Source of the DNA: Trichobilharzia regenti
Lineage: Eukaryota; Platyhelminthes; Trematoda; Strigeidida; Schistosomatidae
Direction: 5' to 3'
NCBI GenBank assembly: GCA_944472135.2
Contig: OX235270.1
Coordinates: 58,781,267-58,845,266 of the forward strand
Length of the DNA: 64,000 bases
Shown here: positions 10,683 through 21,190 of the stretch, in pieces
How the letters are laid out: every line of letters starts with the position of its first letter
Numbering within the stretch: position 1 is the first letter of the stretch
Translations under genes and position numbers: made by a program
Notes under the pieces: generated by a model
What the model saw: only the letters and a program-made list of their open reading frames with translations
The model's database searches: none
What the model was told of the DNA's origin: nothing

Positions 10683-13260
10683 GCGGCGTTCCCTTCCTCG
10701 GTTTTTTCTAGTCTCCGCTTACTCCCCAAGTGCCTGTGTTTCAAATGAATTAATGGATGACTTCTACCTGAAACTGTCGAATTTGCTGCAAAAAGCAAAA
10801 CAATCAGATATAGTTGTTTTAGCATGCAGATTCAATGCCAAATTAGGAATGCCTTTAGGTGGTACTTATGGAGTTCCCTGCCGATGAACCAACAACGGTG
10901 ATCGTCTTTTACAGTTCTGTTCAGATAATCGTCTGTTCCTAGTCAGTACTAACTTTGGGCACAAAGATAGATATTGTCTAACCCCAATCACCAAATCAAC
11001 GCTGGACTCAGATAGACCACATAACCATTTGGTATCGTTGGCGAGGGGCAGTAGAAGACTGTCGCTCCTTCTGGGACACGTGCGTAGACTCTGATCACGC
11101 GCACGTCTATGCTTACTACTAAACGGACATAAAAAATTGACGGAAGCGAAACAGTTAGGCCCCCAACTAAATTGAGACACTGAGTCTTTATTTAGGGAAG
11201 AAATACCAAAACGAGTATCTGAGGTCGACGGCAGGACTTCCCCTGGGGTAGCCTGGCACAGCATACAGTTAGCTGTAGACATAGCTGTAAAAGCTGTTAA
11301 TAAGCTAAAACCAAAAGTTAGCAAAAGTCATTGGATCTCTACCGCCTCATGCGAACTGATTGACGCAAGAAGACTGATTCCGGCGAGGTCCGATTATGAT
11401 GAGGAGCGAAGGCTACTCAAATGCAAACTGACAAGAAGCTTTCGCAACGACCGTGAATAGTGGTGGGTGACAAAAGCAAAGGAGATGAAAAAGGCATCGG
11501 CGATTGATAACACCAGACAATTATTTAGACTTATCAGGGAAACAGGTGGTTAAAGGCAAATGATAGGTGAAACGATCTCGTAGAAAGATGCCACCATAAT
11601 TAGCTCCCAGGATAGACGACTGAAACGCTGGAAAGAACACTTTGAGGAGCAGTTTAATTGGCCTACAGCCCCGCTCAACTTACCGAACATCGGACACCTC
11701 CCTGAGTTGGATATAGGCACAGGTCTTCCGTCCCTAAGTGAGGTTGCTAAGGCTGTCAGTAATTCGAGACGAAGCAAAGCTAGGGGTCCGATGGGATGAC
11801 TCCAGAGGTATTTGAGTATGGTGGAGATAGTTTCCTGTCTGCATTAACTGAGGTTCTGGGCAGCGTCTGCGAATTGGAGGAAGTCCCATCGGGTTATTGT
11901 AAGTCATTTATCATCCCGATATACAAGAAGGGAGGCAAGTCTTCCTGTGGTAATTACAGGGGGATTAGCTTGACTAATATGGTATCTAAAGTCCTAGGTT
12001 CAAAAATAATGCGTAGACCAAGCGGTTATCGGGAGGCGTGAACACGAGAGAGCCAGGCAAGCTTTAAGTCAGGAAGAGGTTGCATTGATCATATCTTCAC
12101 CCTTCAACAGATCGTGGGACATAGGCATACTTACCGGCGTCGAACGATCATCATATTTCTTGACTTAAAGGCGGAATTCGATTCTGTACTCTGGCGATGT
12201 TTGGCTGTAAAGGGAATGACGAGAAAATACATTGCACTCATCAAGGCACTCCGCTCTACTCGAACTGATGCAGTCAACCAGGTGGGGCCTTAAGGCGAGT
12301 TGTCATTTGAAGTAGTGACAACTAGAGGTGTCCGACAGGAATGCCCACTATCCCCGTTTCTTTCAATTTCATCATGGATGTACTAGTGGAATTAGCCCTA
12401 ACTGCAGACTTCACAGACTCAGGAATTGACAAAATGCAGAGCCTTGTGAACACCTTGAGCTGCAATCTACGAATGTTTGGCATGCGATTTGCTACCGCAA
12501 AATCTAAGATGATGTTACAAGATTGGACTTCACTGACTCGTAGCTTAGAAACAGGGAGTGAAGTGGTTGATGGAGCATGTTCAGCACTTCACTTATTTAG
12601 GAAGTTGCATCAGCCAGTGTCAACGGGTTGATCGCTGACGAAATCTCAGCATGGATACAGAAGGCTCGTTTGGCATACGCCCACCAGTTCATGCCGTCTC
12701 TGGCGTAGACGAGATATCCGACTATCGACCAAAGGGAGAATGTACAGCTCATCAGTGTCCGCTCCGTCCTCCTTTATGGCTGTGAGACCTGGCCATTGAA
12801 AATGGAAGACATGAAACGATTAGCTGTCTTTGATCACAGGTACCTGAGTTGTATCTCCCATGTGAAGTGGTATAATAAGGTGAGCAATATTGAGGTTAGG
12901 CCTCGGTCGAGTTCTAGGTAAGGAGAGGAAATCAATCGACGAGATTGTGAGGTTATATAGACTGAGATGGTTAGGACATGTGTTACGTATGCCTAGTCGT
13001 CGATCGCCTTCCTCGACAATGGGCTATGTTAGCTGATATAGGGTGAGGCTGGAAAAGAGCTAGCAGCGTTCAAACCAAAACGTGGCAGCAGTCAATGAAA
13101 TCTACAACAGTTAGTGTAAGCCAGTCACTTAGGAAGGTGTAGACTTCCCGATTGGGGTCCTCGGGACGGTAAAAACCAATGGTTGGAAACAATTAGTGAT
13201 ATGGCTCAAAATCCTTCTCGATGATGGCGAGATGCAACCTCTGCTTGTGGCTTAAAATTT
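10683..13260 (+). pseudogene. Non-LTR retrotransposon remnant (endonuclease-RT)
   Basis: Degenerate LINE read across frames. The start encodes the end of an AP-type endonuclease (VSAYSPSACVS, SDIVVLACRFNAKLG where a D of the usual GDFNAKLG is lost). RT follows: SRRSKARGPDGM, PEVFEYGG, KSFIIPIYKKGGKSSCGNYR, then a degraded palm with TTRGVRQECPLSPF. The C-terminus has the conserved tail seen in many flatworm LINEs (YLGSCIS, LLYGCETWPL, LRWLGHVLRMP). Many stops and frameshifts. It differs from the SR2/RTE-like family elsewhere in the window. The 5' part is missing because the BEL element abuts at 10682; that element probably inserted here. Confidence 0.8.
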
Positions 13261-15137
13261 CCGAAAAAACGATATTATTCTCTGATAATACTAGTTTTTC
13301 TGCCAAACATTCCAGTTTAATGTCTCTATTTTGCGTTTCTTTTTACTTTTTTCTCTGGCTTTGTGTGGTGAGTATACTGTGGTGACTCGAACTGCTGCAC
13401 ATAGGTGCAAAGTTCTATGTTGAAACTAGTCAGTCAGTTAAAATTACTTTGTTCCCGATGTATATTACAATGAAGCCGTTTCGAACAAAAGTTGTGTACA
13501 ATGTGTCTATCTGCAACATTTGACAAAAACTATACAATCTCATTGTCCAGGACTCCACAAATCTCTCCATCATCGTTGATATTGTTGGTAATTTAACTAC
13601 AGATTAGGAGCACTTGATGTTTTGTCAGTCACTTCATTTTAAAAATAGCCTATGGAGAAGTGATTTTACTCTCGCATAGGTCACCAACTTAGGGAAATAA
13701 TAAACTCATTTAACCAAGTCTTGTTTACGATCACATCATATAAGACTGACTCAATGGCTTTAGTGGGTCTACCGTTAGCGACTAAAACTGACCAGAGCTT
13801 GCTTCTTGTCTACGCCACAACTGCTCCAGAGGCCTTTTCTTCTGGTCTTTTCTCTGCCATATCACCTATTTTTTATTTCGTTCTTTTGACGCTGAATGAT
13901 AACCTTGTCTATATATATTTGGTGGCTCAGGATGCTGATCACCTGATCTCGTCTATCTTATTTCGAAGGTCCCTGAAAATGCTGCAAATGCATTTGCGAG
14001 TTTCCAACACCACTTAGTTGATTTTTGTAGTAACTGAGGATGAGACTAGGTCCTTCTTGAGACAGCGATAAAAAGTGAATAAACTTAAAAGCTTCATGTT
14101 TCTTTAAATAATCGGGAATGAGATATTCTCTGTTTGCTTCTGATTTTGTTCAGGCTAATCTGACTCGAAGTCTGAAGAAATCCCTTCCATTATTTGCAAT
14201 CTTCAGGATGAGTAGTGACTCCGTGTTCTGTCAGTCATTGAAAAACTGTGTGTAGATACTGTAGGTCTTCGGCTTCTTGTGCATTTGCAACAAGTAAATT
14301 ATCCGCCTAAATTCCAAAAAGGAGGGAGACCATGAAGTAATTGAGTCAGTTTCATGGATGGTGGCTAGAAGTGGTATCCACTTGTAGTTACCATCAATCA
14401 AATAACTTCAAGTTGAAGCCGTTGGAATCGCCGAAGCATCAGCACTAGGAGCCGACATGTCAACAGAGGCCGAAGACTTCAGTCCAATCAATCAAAATGC
14501 AAACTGAATTAAATAATCATGAAACTTTGAAATGTTTGGACTGCATTCGTTAGCCCCAATTGCACACGAATGAAATCAAATAATCCTAACGGAATGGTGA
14601 CAAAGCTTAAGGACTACGATGGTATGCAATTTCATATTATTTTTAAATTGGATATATCACAGAGTGCCATGGTATTTTTTACTGAACAAATAATACTGGT
14701 TGTTAACACAGTAAATAATACTCTTTCACTGTGCAAAAAAATTAGTATGGAAAAGTAACGACATTTTCAGGAGAATAACTTGGTTCTAATGGAATATGAT
14801 ATTAGGCTCTCGCAGGAGCAATGTTTGAAGAAATGCTATTGATTTCTGAAGAGCTTAACTGGTCGTATGTATGCGGAATAGCTTTAGTCAAGGGAGCATG
14901 GCTCCAAAAGTACTCTCAACACAAAATCAAGAGCTATCAATGTTGCCAGTCGATAACGATCTTGAGGTCAGAATAACACGATACAACTAATTTGACCTCG
15001 ACACATGCTATACCAATAGCTTGATGGGTGATTTGATGACAGAAATCACTGAAATCGACTGTATGGTAAGTCGCTTCACTTGAATATGACGCAGTTAGGT
15101 ATATACAATAGTGTTTGTTGCTATAAATTACAGATAG
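13261..15137. other. No gene recognised
   Basis: AT-rich sequence with only short ORFs (for example 13721-14017, 14570-14758) that lack homology and codon structure. Around 14640-14720 is a possible very diverged copy of the small repeat seen at 33025-33125. Nothing else supported. Confidence 0.5.
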
Positions 15138-15331
15138 TGTAGTAATTTATTGTAATCAGAATATTAGTATTTCGAGATGACCGAATTACACGAATCCAAC
15201 CAAAACACAGAGAGGGCAGAATTCAGGAATTTGTATTTAGCGGAATTATTATGCAATTCATATAAGAAACATATCAACAGTCAACAGTAAGTATTTAAAC
15301 AATACAGAGATAGAAATTGTCAATCACCACA
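15138..15331 (-). repeat. 3' LTR of gag-only element
   Basis: 194 bp. Same sequence as 16776-16969 apart from a few substitutions (for example TCAGAATATT versus TCGTAGTATT). The stop codon of the element's ORF lies inside this LTR. Confidence 0.9.
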
Positions 15332-16762
15332 TCCGCCACACGTCGAATATCTCCTTGCGTATTTATAACGATGTCTCGGTTTGCTTGCAAGTAGCTGCGA
15401 CCTTCTAACTGATTCTGTGATATTATTTTCATCAGTATTATCTGGACTTATTTCTGAATTATCTACAAAATCAGGATTATTAGCGGAATCAATAATATTA
15501 TAATTGGAACGACCTACTTCATTTATTGTCACTTTGTCCAGGTGTCCGTTATGAACTGAGTGATCTTTGATGTCTAATATCTTCACCACTCGATTTCCCA
15601 TTTTTTGTAGTATAATTCCAACAGAAGGTCTATAGTTATTACCTTTGTAATAATGTACATTAGAAGTCGTGGACATCAGATGCTTTTTGAGAATTCGAGA
15701 TTTGAAAAGTTTTGCAGGACTTTCACGGGTACTTGTATGCTCTGCATTCAACAGACGCAGTCTATGCATATGCAGTAATTCCTCCATTTTAATCAGTTGC
15801 TCTCTCATCTCATTCAGGTCTTTTCGTGTTTTCGACAGTTCACATTGTAACTCAGCTACCTCATTTTTGAAAACAGTTGACACTTGAGTTGCCGAACTTG
15901 TAGTGGAGGTTTTCATTGGATTAGCTTGAGTATTTTGAAAAGTTGAAAGACACATTGACTCCATTTTACTAGACAGCTTGGGAGAATTATAAGAATGTTG
16001 AGCAACATAAGTATTCGAACTTCTGCAAACCGTCTTGATGTGTCCAACTTTACCACATTTGTGACACTTAGCACCCCGAAAACGGCAAGTGCTTCGTAGA
16101 TGTAACTTTCCACAGGATAAACACGGTTTAATGTTTTTGATCTCTCGCTGCATTCTATTACCTGTGGACGGCAGTTTGGATTGCTTTCCATAAACACTTG
16201 TATTTTCGACTTTAGAAAGCATAACATCAGATACTGACGTAGTGGGAGCAGAGTATTCATTATTGACATCTTCATATGTAATACATAAATCTTTAGCAGT
16301 TTGAAAAGTACAAGAAGGAATCTGAATTAACTCTTTCTCTAACTTAGGAATATTGATTCCAGCAATTAGACGATCACGTAGTTGAGTATACAGCTGATCT
16401 CCAAAGTTACACTTTGAAGCTTGTATTTGGAGTTGAAGAATGAACTCTCGAATCTTCTGGTTGGGAGCACGAACCAGTTTGTTGAACTGAGCCCTCTCTC
16501 GCGTCTCAAAAGTAGTTATATGGAAGTGATCTATCAGAAGTTCACGGAATTTATAATATGGCAGAGAAATTGGTTTATCTGGAAACGACAGAGTCTTTAC
16601 TAGGCTATACGCATCTAGCCCAATAGCAGTGATGAAATGTGCTGGTATTTTGTCATCCCGAACATTCTTTGAAATGCACCACGCATCGAAGCATTCCAAA
16701 TAATCAGCAATCTCCCGCGGAGACCCATTAATGGGAAATTTTCCCAGGTTATTTAGTTCCAT
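15320..16762 (-). CDS. Gag fused to an integrase C-terminal tail
   Basis: 480 codons from ATG 16762, only 13 bases after the 5' LTR, to a stop inside the 3' LTR. Residues ~15-140 resemble gypsy-type retrotransposon gag (RAPNQKIREFILQLQIQASK, LRDRLIAGI). Two zinc knuckles follow: C-x2-C-x3-H-x4-C at 214-226 and canonical C-x2-C-x4-H-x4-C at 233-246. Residues ~298-340 are heptad-like and probably a coiled coil. From ~343 the protein resembles the end of a gypsy integrase: SPAKLFKSRILKKHL, then a GPY/F-like segment YRPSVGIILQKMGNRVVKIL. An ancestral deletion has thus removed protease to integrase core and joined gag to the integrase tail in frame. The frame is intact, which suggests a maintained or recently active product. 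Function as RNA-packaging particle protein is inferred. Confidence 0.85.
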   Translation of the reverse strand: MELNNLGKFPINGSPREIADYLECFDAWCISKNVRDDKIPAHFITAIGLDAYSLVKTLSFPDKPISLPYYKFRELLIDHFHITTFETRERAQFNKLVRAPNQKIREFILQLQIQASKCNFGDQLYTQLRDRLIAGINIPKLEKELIQIPSCTFQTAKDLCITYEDVNNEYSAPTTSVSDVMLSKVENTSVYGKQSKLPSTGNRMQREIKNIKPCLSCGKLHLRSTCRFRGAKCHKCGKVGHIKTVCRSSNTYVAQHSYNSPKLSSKMESMCLSTFQNTQANPMKTSTTSSATQVSTVFKNEVAELQCELSKTRKDLNEMREQLIKMEELLHMHRLRLLNAEHTSTRESPAKLFKSRILKKHLMSTTSNVHYYKGNNYRPSVGIILQKMGNRVVKILDIKDHSVHNGHLDKVTINEVGRSNYNIIDSANNPDFVDNSEISPDNTDENNITESVRRSQLLASKPRHRYKYARRYSTCGGCGD

Positions 16763-16775
16763 CGCGACGCCAATT

Positions 16776-16969
16776 TGTAGTAATTTATTGTAATCGTAGT
16801 ATTAGTATTTCGAGATGACCGAATTACAAGAATCCAAACAAAACACAGAGAGGGCAGAACTCAGGAATTTGTATTTAGCGGAATTATTATGCAATTCATA
16901 TAAGAAACATATCAACAGTCAACAGTAAGTATTTAAACAATACAGAGATAGAAATTGTCAATCACCACA
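16776..16969 (-). repeat. 5' LTR of gag-only element
   Basis: 194 bp; on the minus strand TGTGGTGA...TACTACA. Immediately downstream the sequence TTGGCGTCGCGATGG contains a TGG that could begin a tRNA primer-binding site; if so, the gag start codon lies within it. Confidence 0.85.
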
Positions 16970-17094
16970 GATAGTTACTCTCAAGCGCAGTTGATAATTG
17001 TACTGTTCATCAAATAGTAGATACCGTTTTTAGGTAACCTTCCGATGTATATTTATCAAAGATATTCTTTCACTGAATCCAGAGATCTGGGTGT

Positions 17095-17290
17095 GGAACA
17101 TAATTATTGTTTGACTTACGCTAGTCAGCCATGTAATCCGGAACTCAAATTTCACCCTTTTCGAGGCTTGTCAGATGGATTTACCTGCATCTCCAGTAAA
17201 TGATACTGTTCCTACTGCGATTCGAAACCAGCACCCAACCTTCCAAATGACAGCAAGTTATCCATTAGGCCACCGTACTAAGAGAACTAC
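17095..17290 (-). repeat. Diverged Sm-alpha-type SINE
   Basis: On the minus strand a tRNA-like head carries an A box (GTGGCCTAATGGATAAC, near 17275) and a B box (GGTTTCGAATCGC, near 17225). It is followed by a hammerhead-like fold. The order and spacing match the better-preserved copy at 20985-21190, and the head plus ribozyme arrangement is the known structure of schistosome Sm-alpha repeats. Confidence 0.65.
17131..17182 (-). ncRNA. Hammerhead ribozyme relic in Sm-alpha
   Basis: Minus strand: AATCC, then CTGACAAG (consensus CTGANGAG, G8 changed to A), a stem-II-like CCTC-GAAA-AGGG, then TGAAAT retaining GAAA, a short stem III region, and GGATT closing stem I. The core substitution makes cleavage unlikely. 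Identified by motif order alone. Confidence 0.5.
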
Positions 17291-17396
17291 CTATCATTTA
17301 TTTAAACAAGTTTGTATTTCCCGTTGAGTGATTATATTAGACCTATGCAATCAGCCATTCAAGTATTGGTTTACAGGGATTTGATTGATTGATTGA
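17291..17396. other. Spacer with short GATT repeat
   Basis: No gene. A short run of GATT units ends at 17396, directly before the inverted-repeat element. Confidence 0.4.
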
Positions 17397-18040
17397 TTAC
17401 ATGATTTCATCGTCAGCTGACATCGGTCAGAGAACCTTTGGAAAACCTGGGAGTACTGGACAACTGTTTCGTTCTAGTTTGGGACTCTTCATCAGTATTT
17501 ATTTTATTTTATTTTTTGATTTACAGCTTGATTCCACACTGTATTTTCGGTACAAGTATGGAATTTTCAGCATGGATATCGGTAGCCCAAATTTTGCAGG
17601 CCTACCATAGATATCAGGTGTTCGTCAGCCGGGGATCGAACCTCGGACCATGTGCATGGTCGGCGAGAGTCCTAACCACTGTGCCACCGACGCATCCACC
17701 GGAGTTAGAACCCTGGACCTTCTGGTTCTTGAGAGAAGTCGTGACCAGTAGGGTGGAGCAGGTTGGATGTGAGGACAAATACGAGCCGAAGCCTTTGGCT
17801 AGTGGTCGCGCTATGTCATGAATTGACCGAAGTTGGAATTCATGGGCAATTGGATCGGGTCCCAGTGGCGTAATGGTCTACAAGCCACCTCACCTTGTAA
17901 CCAGAAGGTAAAGGGTTCGAACCCCCTGATGTGGGTGAGTACTGCTGGAGAGTTCCAGACTAGGGCAATACAGTTGCCCAGAACTCCCAAGGTTCCCAGT
18001 GGTTCTCTAACCGATGTCAGCTCATGATGAAATCCTGTAA
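17397..18040. mobile_element. Inverted-repeat (foldback) tRNA-like element
   Basis: Left end ATTTCATCGTCAGCTGACAT and right end ATGTCAGCTCATGATGAAAT are inverted copies, followed on the inner side by GAGAACC...CCCA and its complement. The left arm (17397-17498 plus 17691-17750) and right arm (about 17850-18040) carry the same tRNA-like head and body in opposite orientation, separated by a linker with GAGGACAA and GTGGTCGCGC. The right arm has an A box (CCAGTGGCGTAATGG), a B box (GGGTTCGAACCCC) and the body GAGAGTTCCAGACTAGGGCA. The left arm is interrupted by a SINE. Similar inverted layouts recur at 51655-51975 and 56560-56900. Confidence 0.65.
17499..17690 (-). mobile_element. tRNA-headed SINE with CR1-like tail, copy 1
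   Basis: Minus strand: tRNA-like head GCGTCGGTGGCACAGTGG, B box GGTTCGATCCCC, then body ACACCTGATATCTATGG...GAAAATTCCAT...GGAATCAAGCTG and an AAAT-rich tail. It interrupts the left arm of the surrounding inverted-repeat element between CATCAGTAT and GCATCCACC, which are contiguous in other copies. Same family as 23311-23496 and 28150-28344. Confidence 0.75.
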
Positions 18041-18514
18041 CCAAAGGATCAGTTCTCCTTGACATGTTGACTTTTTGTGTTGACAAGGTACGTTAACCAA
18101 ATACTGATTAAAAAAATTAATGTTCAAAACAAATGACGAAGAAGCACAAGAAGTAGCACAGAAAATCACTACATTATATAACGCTTCTGAATTTATATAG
18201 GCTATGGATAATAATATAGTAAGCAATCAGTACATTTATGTTAGTAAGTGACAACCTCCCAAATATTCTTCCTATGAATACAAATATATAGAAAATATAT
18301 TTTGCCTTCCAATCAACATTTTCAGCTAATGCAGCCTGAAAATATCTTGAAACGCTTTGCAGAAGTGGTCAGACACTCATGAAAAACATTAAGCGTGGGA
18401 GCATAATTACACAAATCATTGTAACATTTAATCAATAAAGATATCGAAGTACTTTAGGGTTCAACTGTGCATTCTTTTTCATTCCTTCGCATTGTAGATG
18501 AAAAATATGGCTTC
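18041..18514. other. No gene recognised
   Basis: AT-rich spacer; only short ORFs without homology. Confidence 0.4.
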
Positions 18515-18640
18515 AATCTTGAAGTTTCAGTCGAGATGTTGTCATTTTTACGTGGTGGAGTTGCTAGCTCCTTCTGCCAATTAGTAAACTAGGCGACATT
18601 CAGGAGTGAGGTAGACAGGATAAAACCCAGGTTTCCTATT
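18515..18640 (-). repeat. RTE 5' UTR fragment
   Basis: On the minus strand contains TCGCCTAGTTTACTA, GCTAGCAACTCCACCACGTA and GAAACTTCAAG, words shared with the 5' region of the RTE copies at 29600-29755 and 58736-58870. Orphan 5' fragment of that LINE family. Confidence 0.5.
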
Positions 18641-20002
18641 GTAGTTAACAAGCATCCTACCACTAGAACGCTGACGTGCCAAATATGTATTAGGTATTAT
18701 AAACAGTTAGAGACTAACCATTTGTTCTAAACATACTAGATGGAAACAATATGTTTCTGAGAAGAGATTTCCTAAGTCTCGTGTTTGTTTCTCATTCGAA
18801 AAGTCATTTCATTTTTTGCAGATGCATAACTGAAGATTTATTTATTCGGTGTTCACTATTCTTTATCGGGCAGCATAATTAATAATCGCACTGAATACTC
18901 TAGTCATTACAGTATATTGTAGGAATATCAACTTCTTAGTAATATAAACTATCAAAATCTCTTAGTTCTTTTCTTGTAGGTCGAACAGAATCATCATTGA
19001 AGAATTTCTCAACCAATTAAAACACATGAATTTCATCTCAGTTACCTTTTGATCTCTGTTTATTACGTTTGATTCTCTCTTCTATACGTTAACAAACTTT
19101 GCAGATAAGCCGAATTGATAAATGAGCCGTGCTGAGCTAAAATATCACTCCAAACCAATCTCCTTGTATTTTTTTATGGAGTTCTTATAAGTATCTATTT
19201 ACAGAAGGCCAACGTTGAATTCTCAATCATTTAACGTCACCTGTAGAACTAATATTAATTTAGAAAAAACAACAGAATGAGCGAAGAAATATATTCCTTT
19301 TTTTCTACTAATCAAGTGGTTATCTTAGTTAATCAGTTTTAGGTATGAGATGGGGGTGAAATTAAGAGTTTAAAGGTCATCAAATTAAATAACTAATAGA
19401 TGTTAGCAACAAGTGAATTTAATAAATCAAAGTAAGGCACCTGTTACGCTGTAAAATTTCGTTTAGTTTTCTGATCTTATCTTTAACCACATAGAAAACA
19501 AAATCTTTGGTAGAAATACTTTCGTCTTCTCTCCTCAAATTATCGTCAGCCGGACTGAAGCGTTGTCATCTGTCATGCGTGCATTACATCAAGTTTGATT
19601 ACAGTGCACGTACTTGTCAATAATAATACCGCACCACCATGTGCCTCAGGAAAGTAAAGTATCTAATGAAGTACTCCTAGGTAACTAAATAAATCAAAAA
19701 CCACTACAATCAATATTGGATAGTGAGGCCAAAGTACTGTCATGCCTGCTTCTGATACAAAATACGTAAAATAGAATTTCTTTCATATCTGAATAAATCC
19801 TATGAAATATTAACTTGTCTCCAAATTAAATTTACCTGGATCATGAGTTAGACTAGCTACAAAACCTCATGTTAAACAAGCGAAAACTGTTTTGAAAAAA
19901 ATTCAGTTCTGATTTTTGTCCGTCGACTTATTAGACTGAAATGTTTGACTCTCTTGACATATTGGCTCCTAGTGCAGCTGCATCGATGATGTCTGGGGAT
20001 AA
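18641..20002. other. No gene recognised
   Basis: AT-rich, stop-dense in all frames; no repeat family recognised. Confidence 0.4.
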
Positions 20003-20930
20003 CTATTATTGTCCCCATGGGTTCTGACTTGAACATAGGGCTTCGGTAGCACATCACCACTGTGAGTCCTCTGTTCTGTGATCCTCTTGAGTTGTCCCTG
20101 CATATCACCCTCGAAGTGACTCACTACTCGTCGTTTTCCATTCGGGTCCCACACGAGGCATGGCGTGGCACGTAATATCATCTGACGGTATCCTCAGCGT
20201 GTGCCCAATCCATCTCCATTTTCCTAGGCATATTTGTTGAACGATCGGCTCTTGGTTGGTTCTTTTCCAGAGTTTCGTATTGATAATCCTTTCTGGCCGG
20301 CCATTTGATCTTCAATATGAAGCGAAGGCAACTGTTGATAAAAGTTTACAATCTGTTAGACATGCTTTCAGTGACGCGCCAAGTTTCTGACCCATATAGA
20401 AGAAATGATTTAACACTTGTGTTGAAAATCCAAACCTTGTTCCTTATCTTGTAAGTTCAGATTTTCAAACTGATTTCAAAGTGATGAGAGTCTGTCTTTC
20501 CTTTCTGATTCTGGTTTTGATATCCTCATCTGTTCCTTCATCCGTCGTTGAAACTATGCTGCCTTGATAAGTGAAGGGAGTGACTGATCTCAAATTTTTC
20601 CCATTGGTAGTGATTGGTACTGGTTGTTGTTGCTGTTGGTTGGTTATCTTCATCACCTGTCTTCTCTAGAAGGACCGTGTTTGCTGCTTCTTCAGCTAGT
20701 TTTCTGGTTCTTGTCTGTAAGTATTCAAGTTTGTGTGACATTAGGTATGAGTCATCCACGAAATCTAGATCTTCTAGAGTCTTCTTATCGGTCCAACGTA
20801 TTCCTGTCTTCTCACTCTCCATTCATAATCTGACGCATAATCCAGTTCGCAACAATTAGGAATATCATCGGTGATAGTAGGAGGTCCTGTCTTACTCCTG
20901 TATTCACTGTAAAGGCCGTAATTTAAATCA
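20003..20930 (-). pseudogene. SR2/RTE-like LINE 3' fragment
   Basis: The 5'-truncated 3' part of an RTE-type LINE. Minus-strand frames encode RT motif region LEDLDFVDDSYLMSHKL (FADD changed to FVDD), LAEEAANTVL and the C-terminal tail with RRITEQ-, VGRP-like and EDRR-like words in shifted frames. It ends at about 20003 at GGGGACAATAATAG, corresponding to the GGGAGCAATAATAAT end of other copies. Several frameshifts. Confidence 0.75.
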
Positions 20931-20984
20931 ACGGGAAAATCAAAACTGAATTAAAAATAATAGCTGACATCCGCTGCACAAGAG

Positions 20985-21190
20985 GTAGCTCTCATGGCCT
21001 AGGGGTCTAGTGGATAACTCTTTGGCATTTGAAAGGATGGATACTAGGTTTTAGCCTCAGTGTGAACACAATCACTCGCTGGATAGTGCATATGCATCCA
21101 GATGACGAGTCCCAAATGGGATGGAATGCTCATCCTGGATTCTACTGTTATTTACCACTCACCAAATTACTTCAAGCGTACGTACTCCTA
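20985..21190 (+). repeat. Sm-alpha-type SINE with ribozyme relic
   Basis: tRNA-like head with GGTCTAGTGGATAACTC (A box) and GGTTTTAGCCTC at the B-box position, followed by TGTGAACACAATCACTCGCTGG and the hammerhead-like fold. This arrangement is characteristic of Sm-alpha repeats of schistosomes, whose RNA self-cleaves in active copies. Best evidence in the window for host identity. Confidence 0.85.
21096..21155 (+). ncRNA. Hammerhead ribozyme relic (Sm-alpha)
   Basis: Stem I ATCCAG pairs with CTGGAT (21135-21140). Core reads ATGACGAG instead of CTGATGAG, stem II is a perfect TCCC-AAAT-GGGA hairpin, and the second core strand reads GGAA instead of GAAA. The cleavage triplet would be ATC, a permitted NUH site. 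The substitutions at C3 and in the GAAA box should abolish activity, so this is called a relic. Confidence 0.8.

Larger units (their letters stand above)
15138..16969 (-). mobile_element. Gag-only LTR retrotransposon (gypsy-like), complete
   Basis: A 1832-bp element with two 194-bp LTRs (15138-15331 and 16776-16969) flanked by perfect 5-bp target duplications GATAG (15133-15137 and 16970-16974). LTR ends are TGTAGTAA...CACCACA on the plus strand. The interior of 1444 bp is almost wholly one ORF. There is no protease, RT or RNase H, so it must borrow polymerase from an autonomous relative. LTRs differ at only a few positions, so the insertion is fairly recent. Size and layout resemble small non-autonomous LTR elements (TRIM/LARD-like) but with a retained gag. 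Confidence 0.9.

Noticed and set aside
15913..16275. 120-codon ORF within the gag-only element
   Set aside because: Alternative-frame shadow of the 480-codon ORF.
21096..21155. Active hammerhead ribozyme
   Set aside because: Core substitutions at positions required for catalysis; recorded as a relic.
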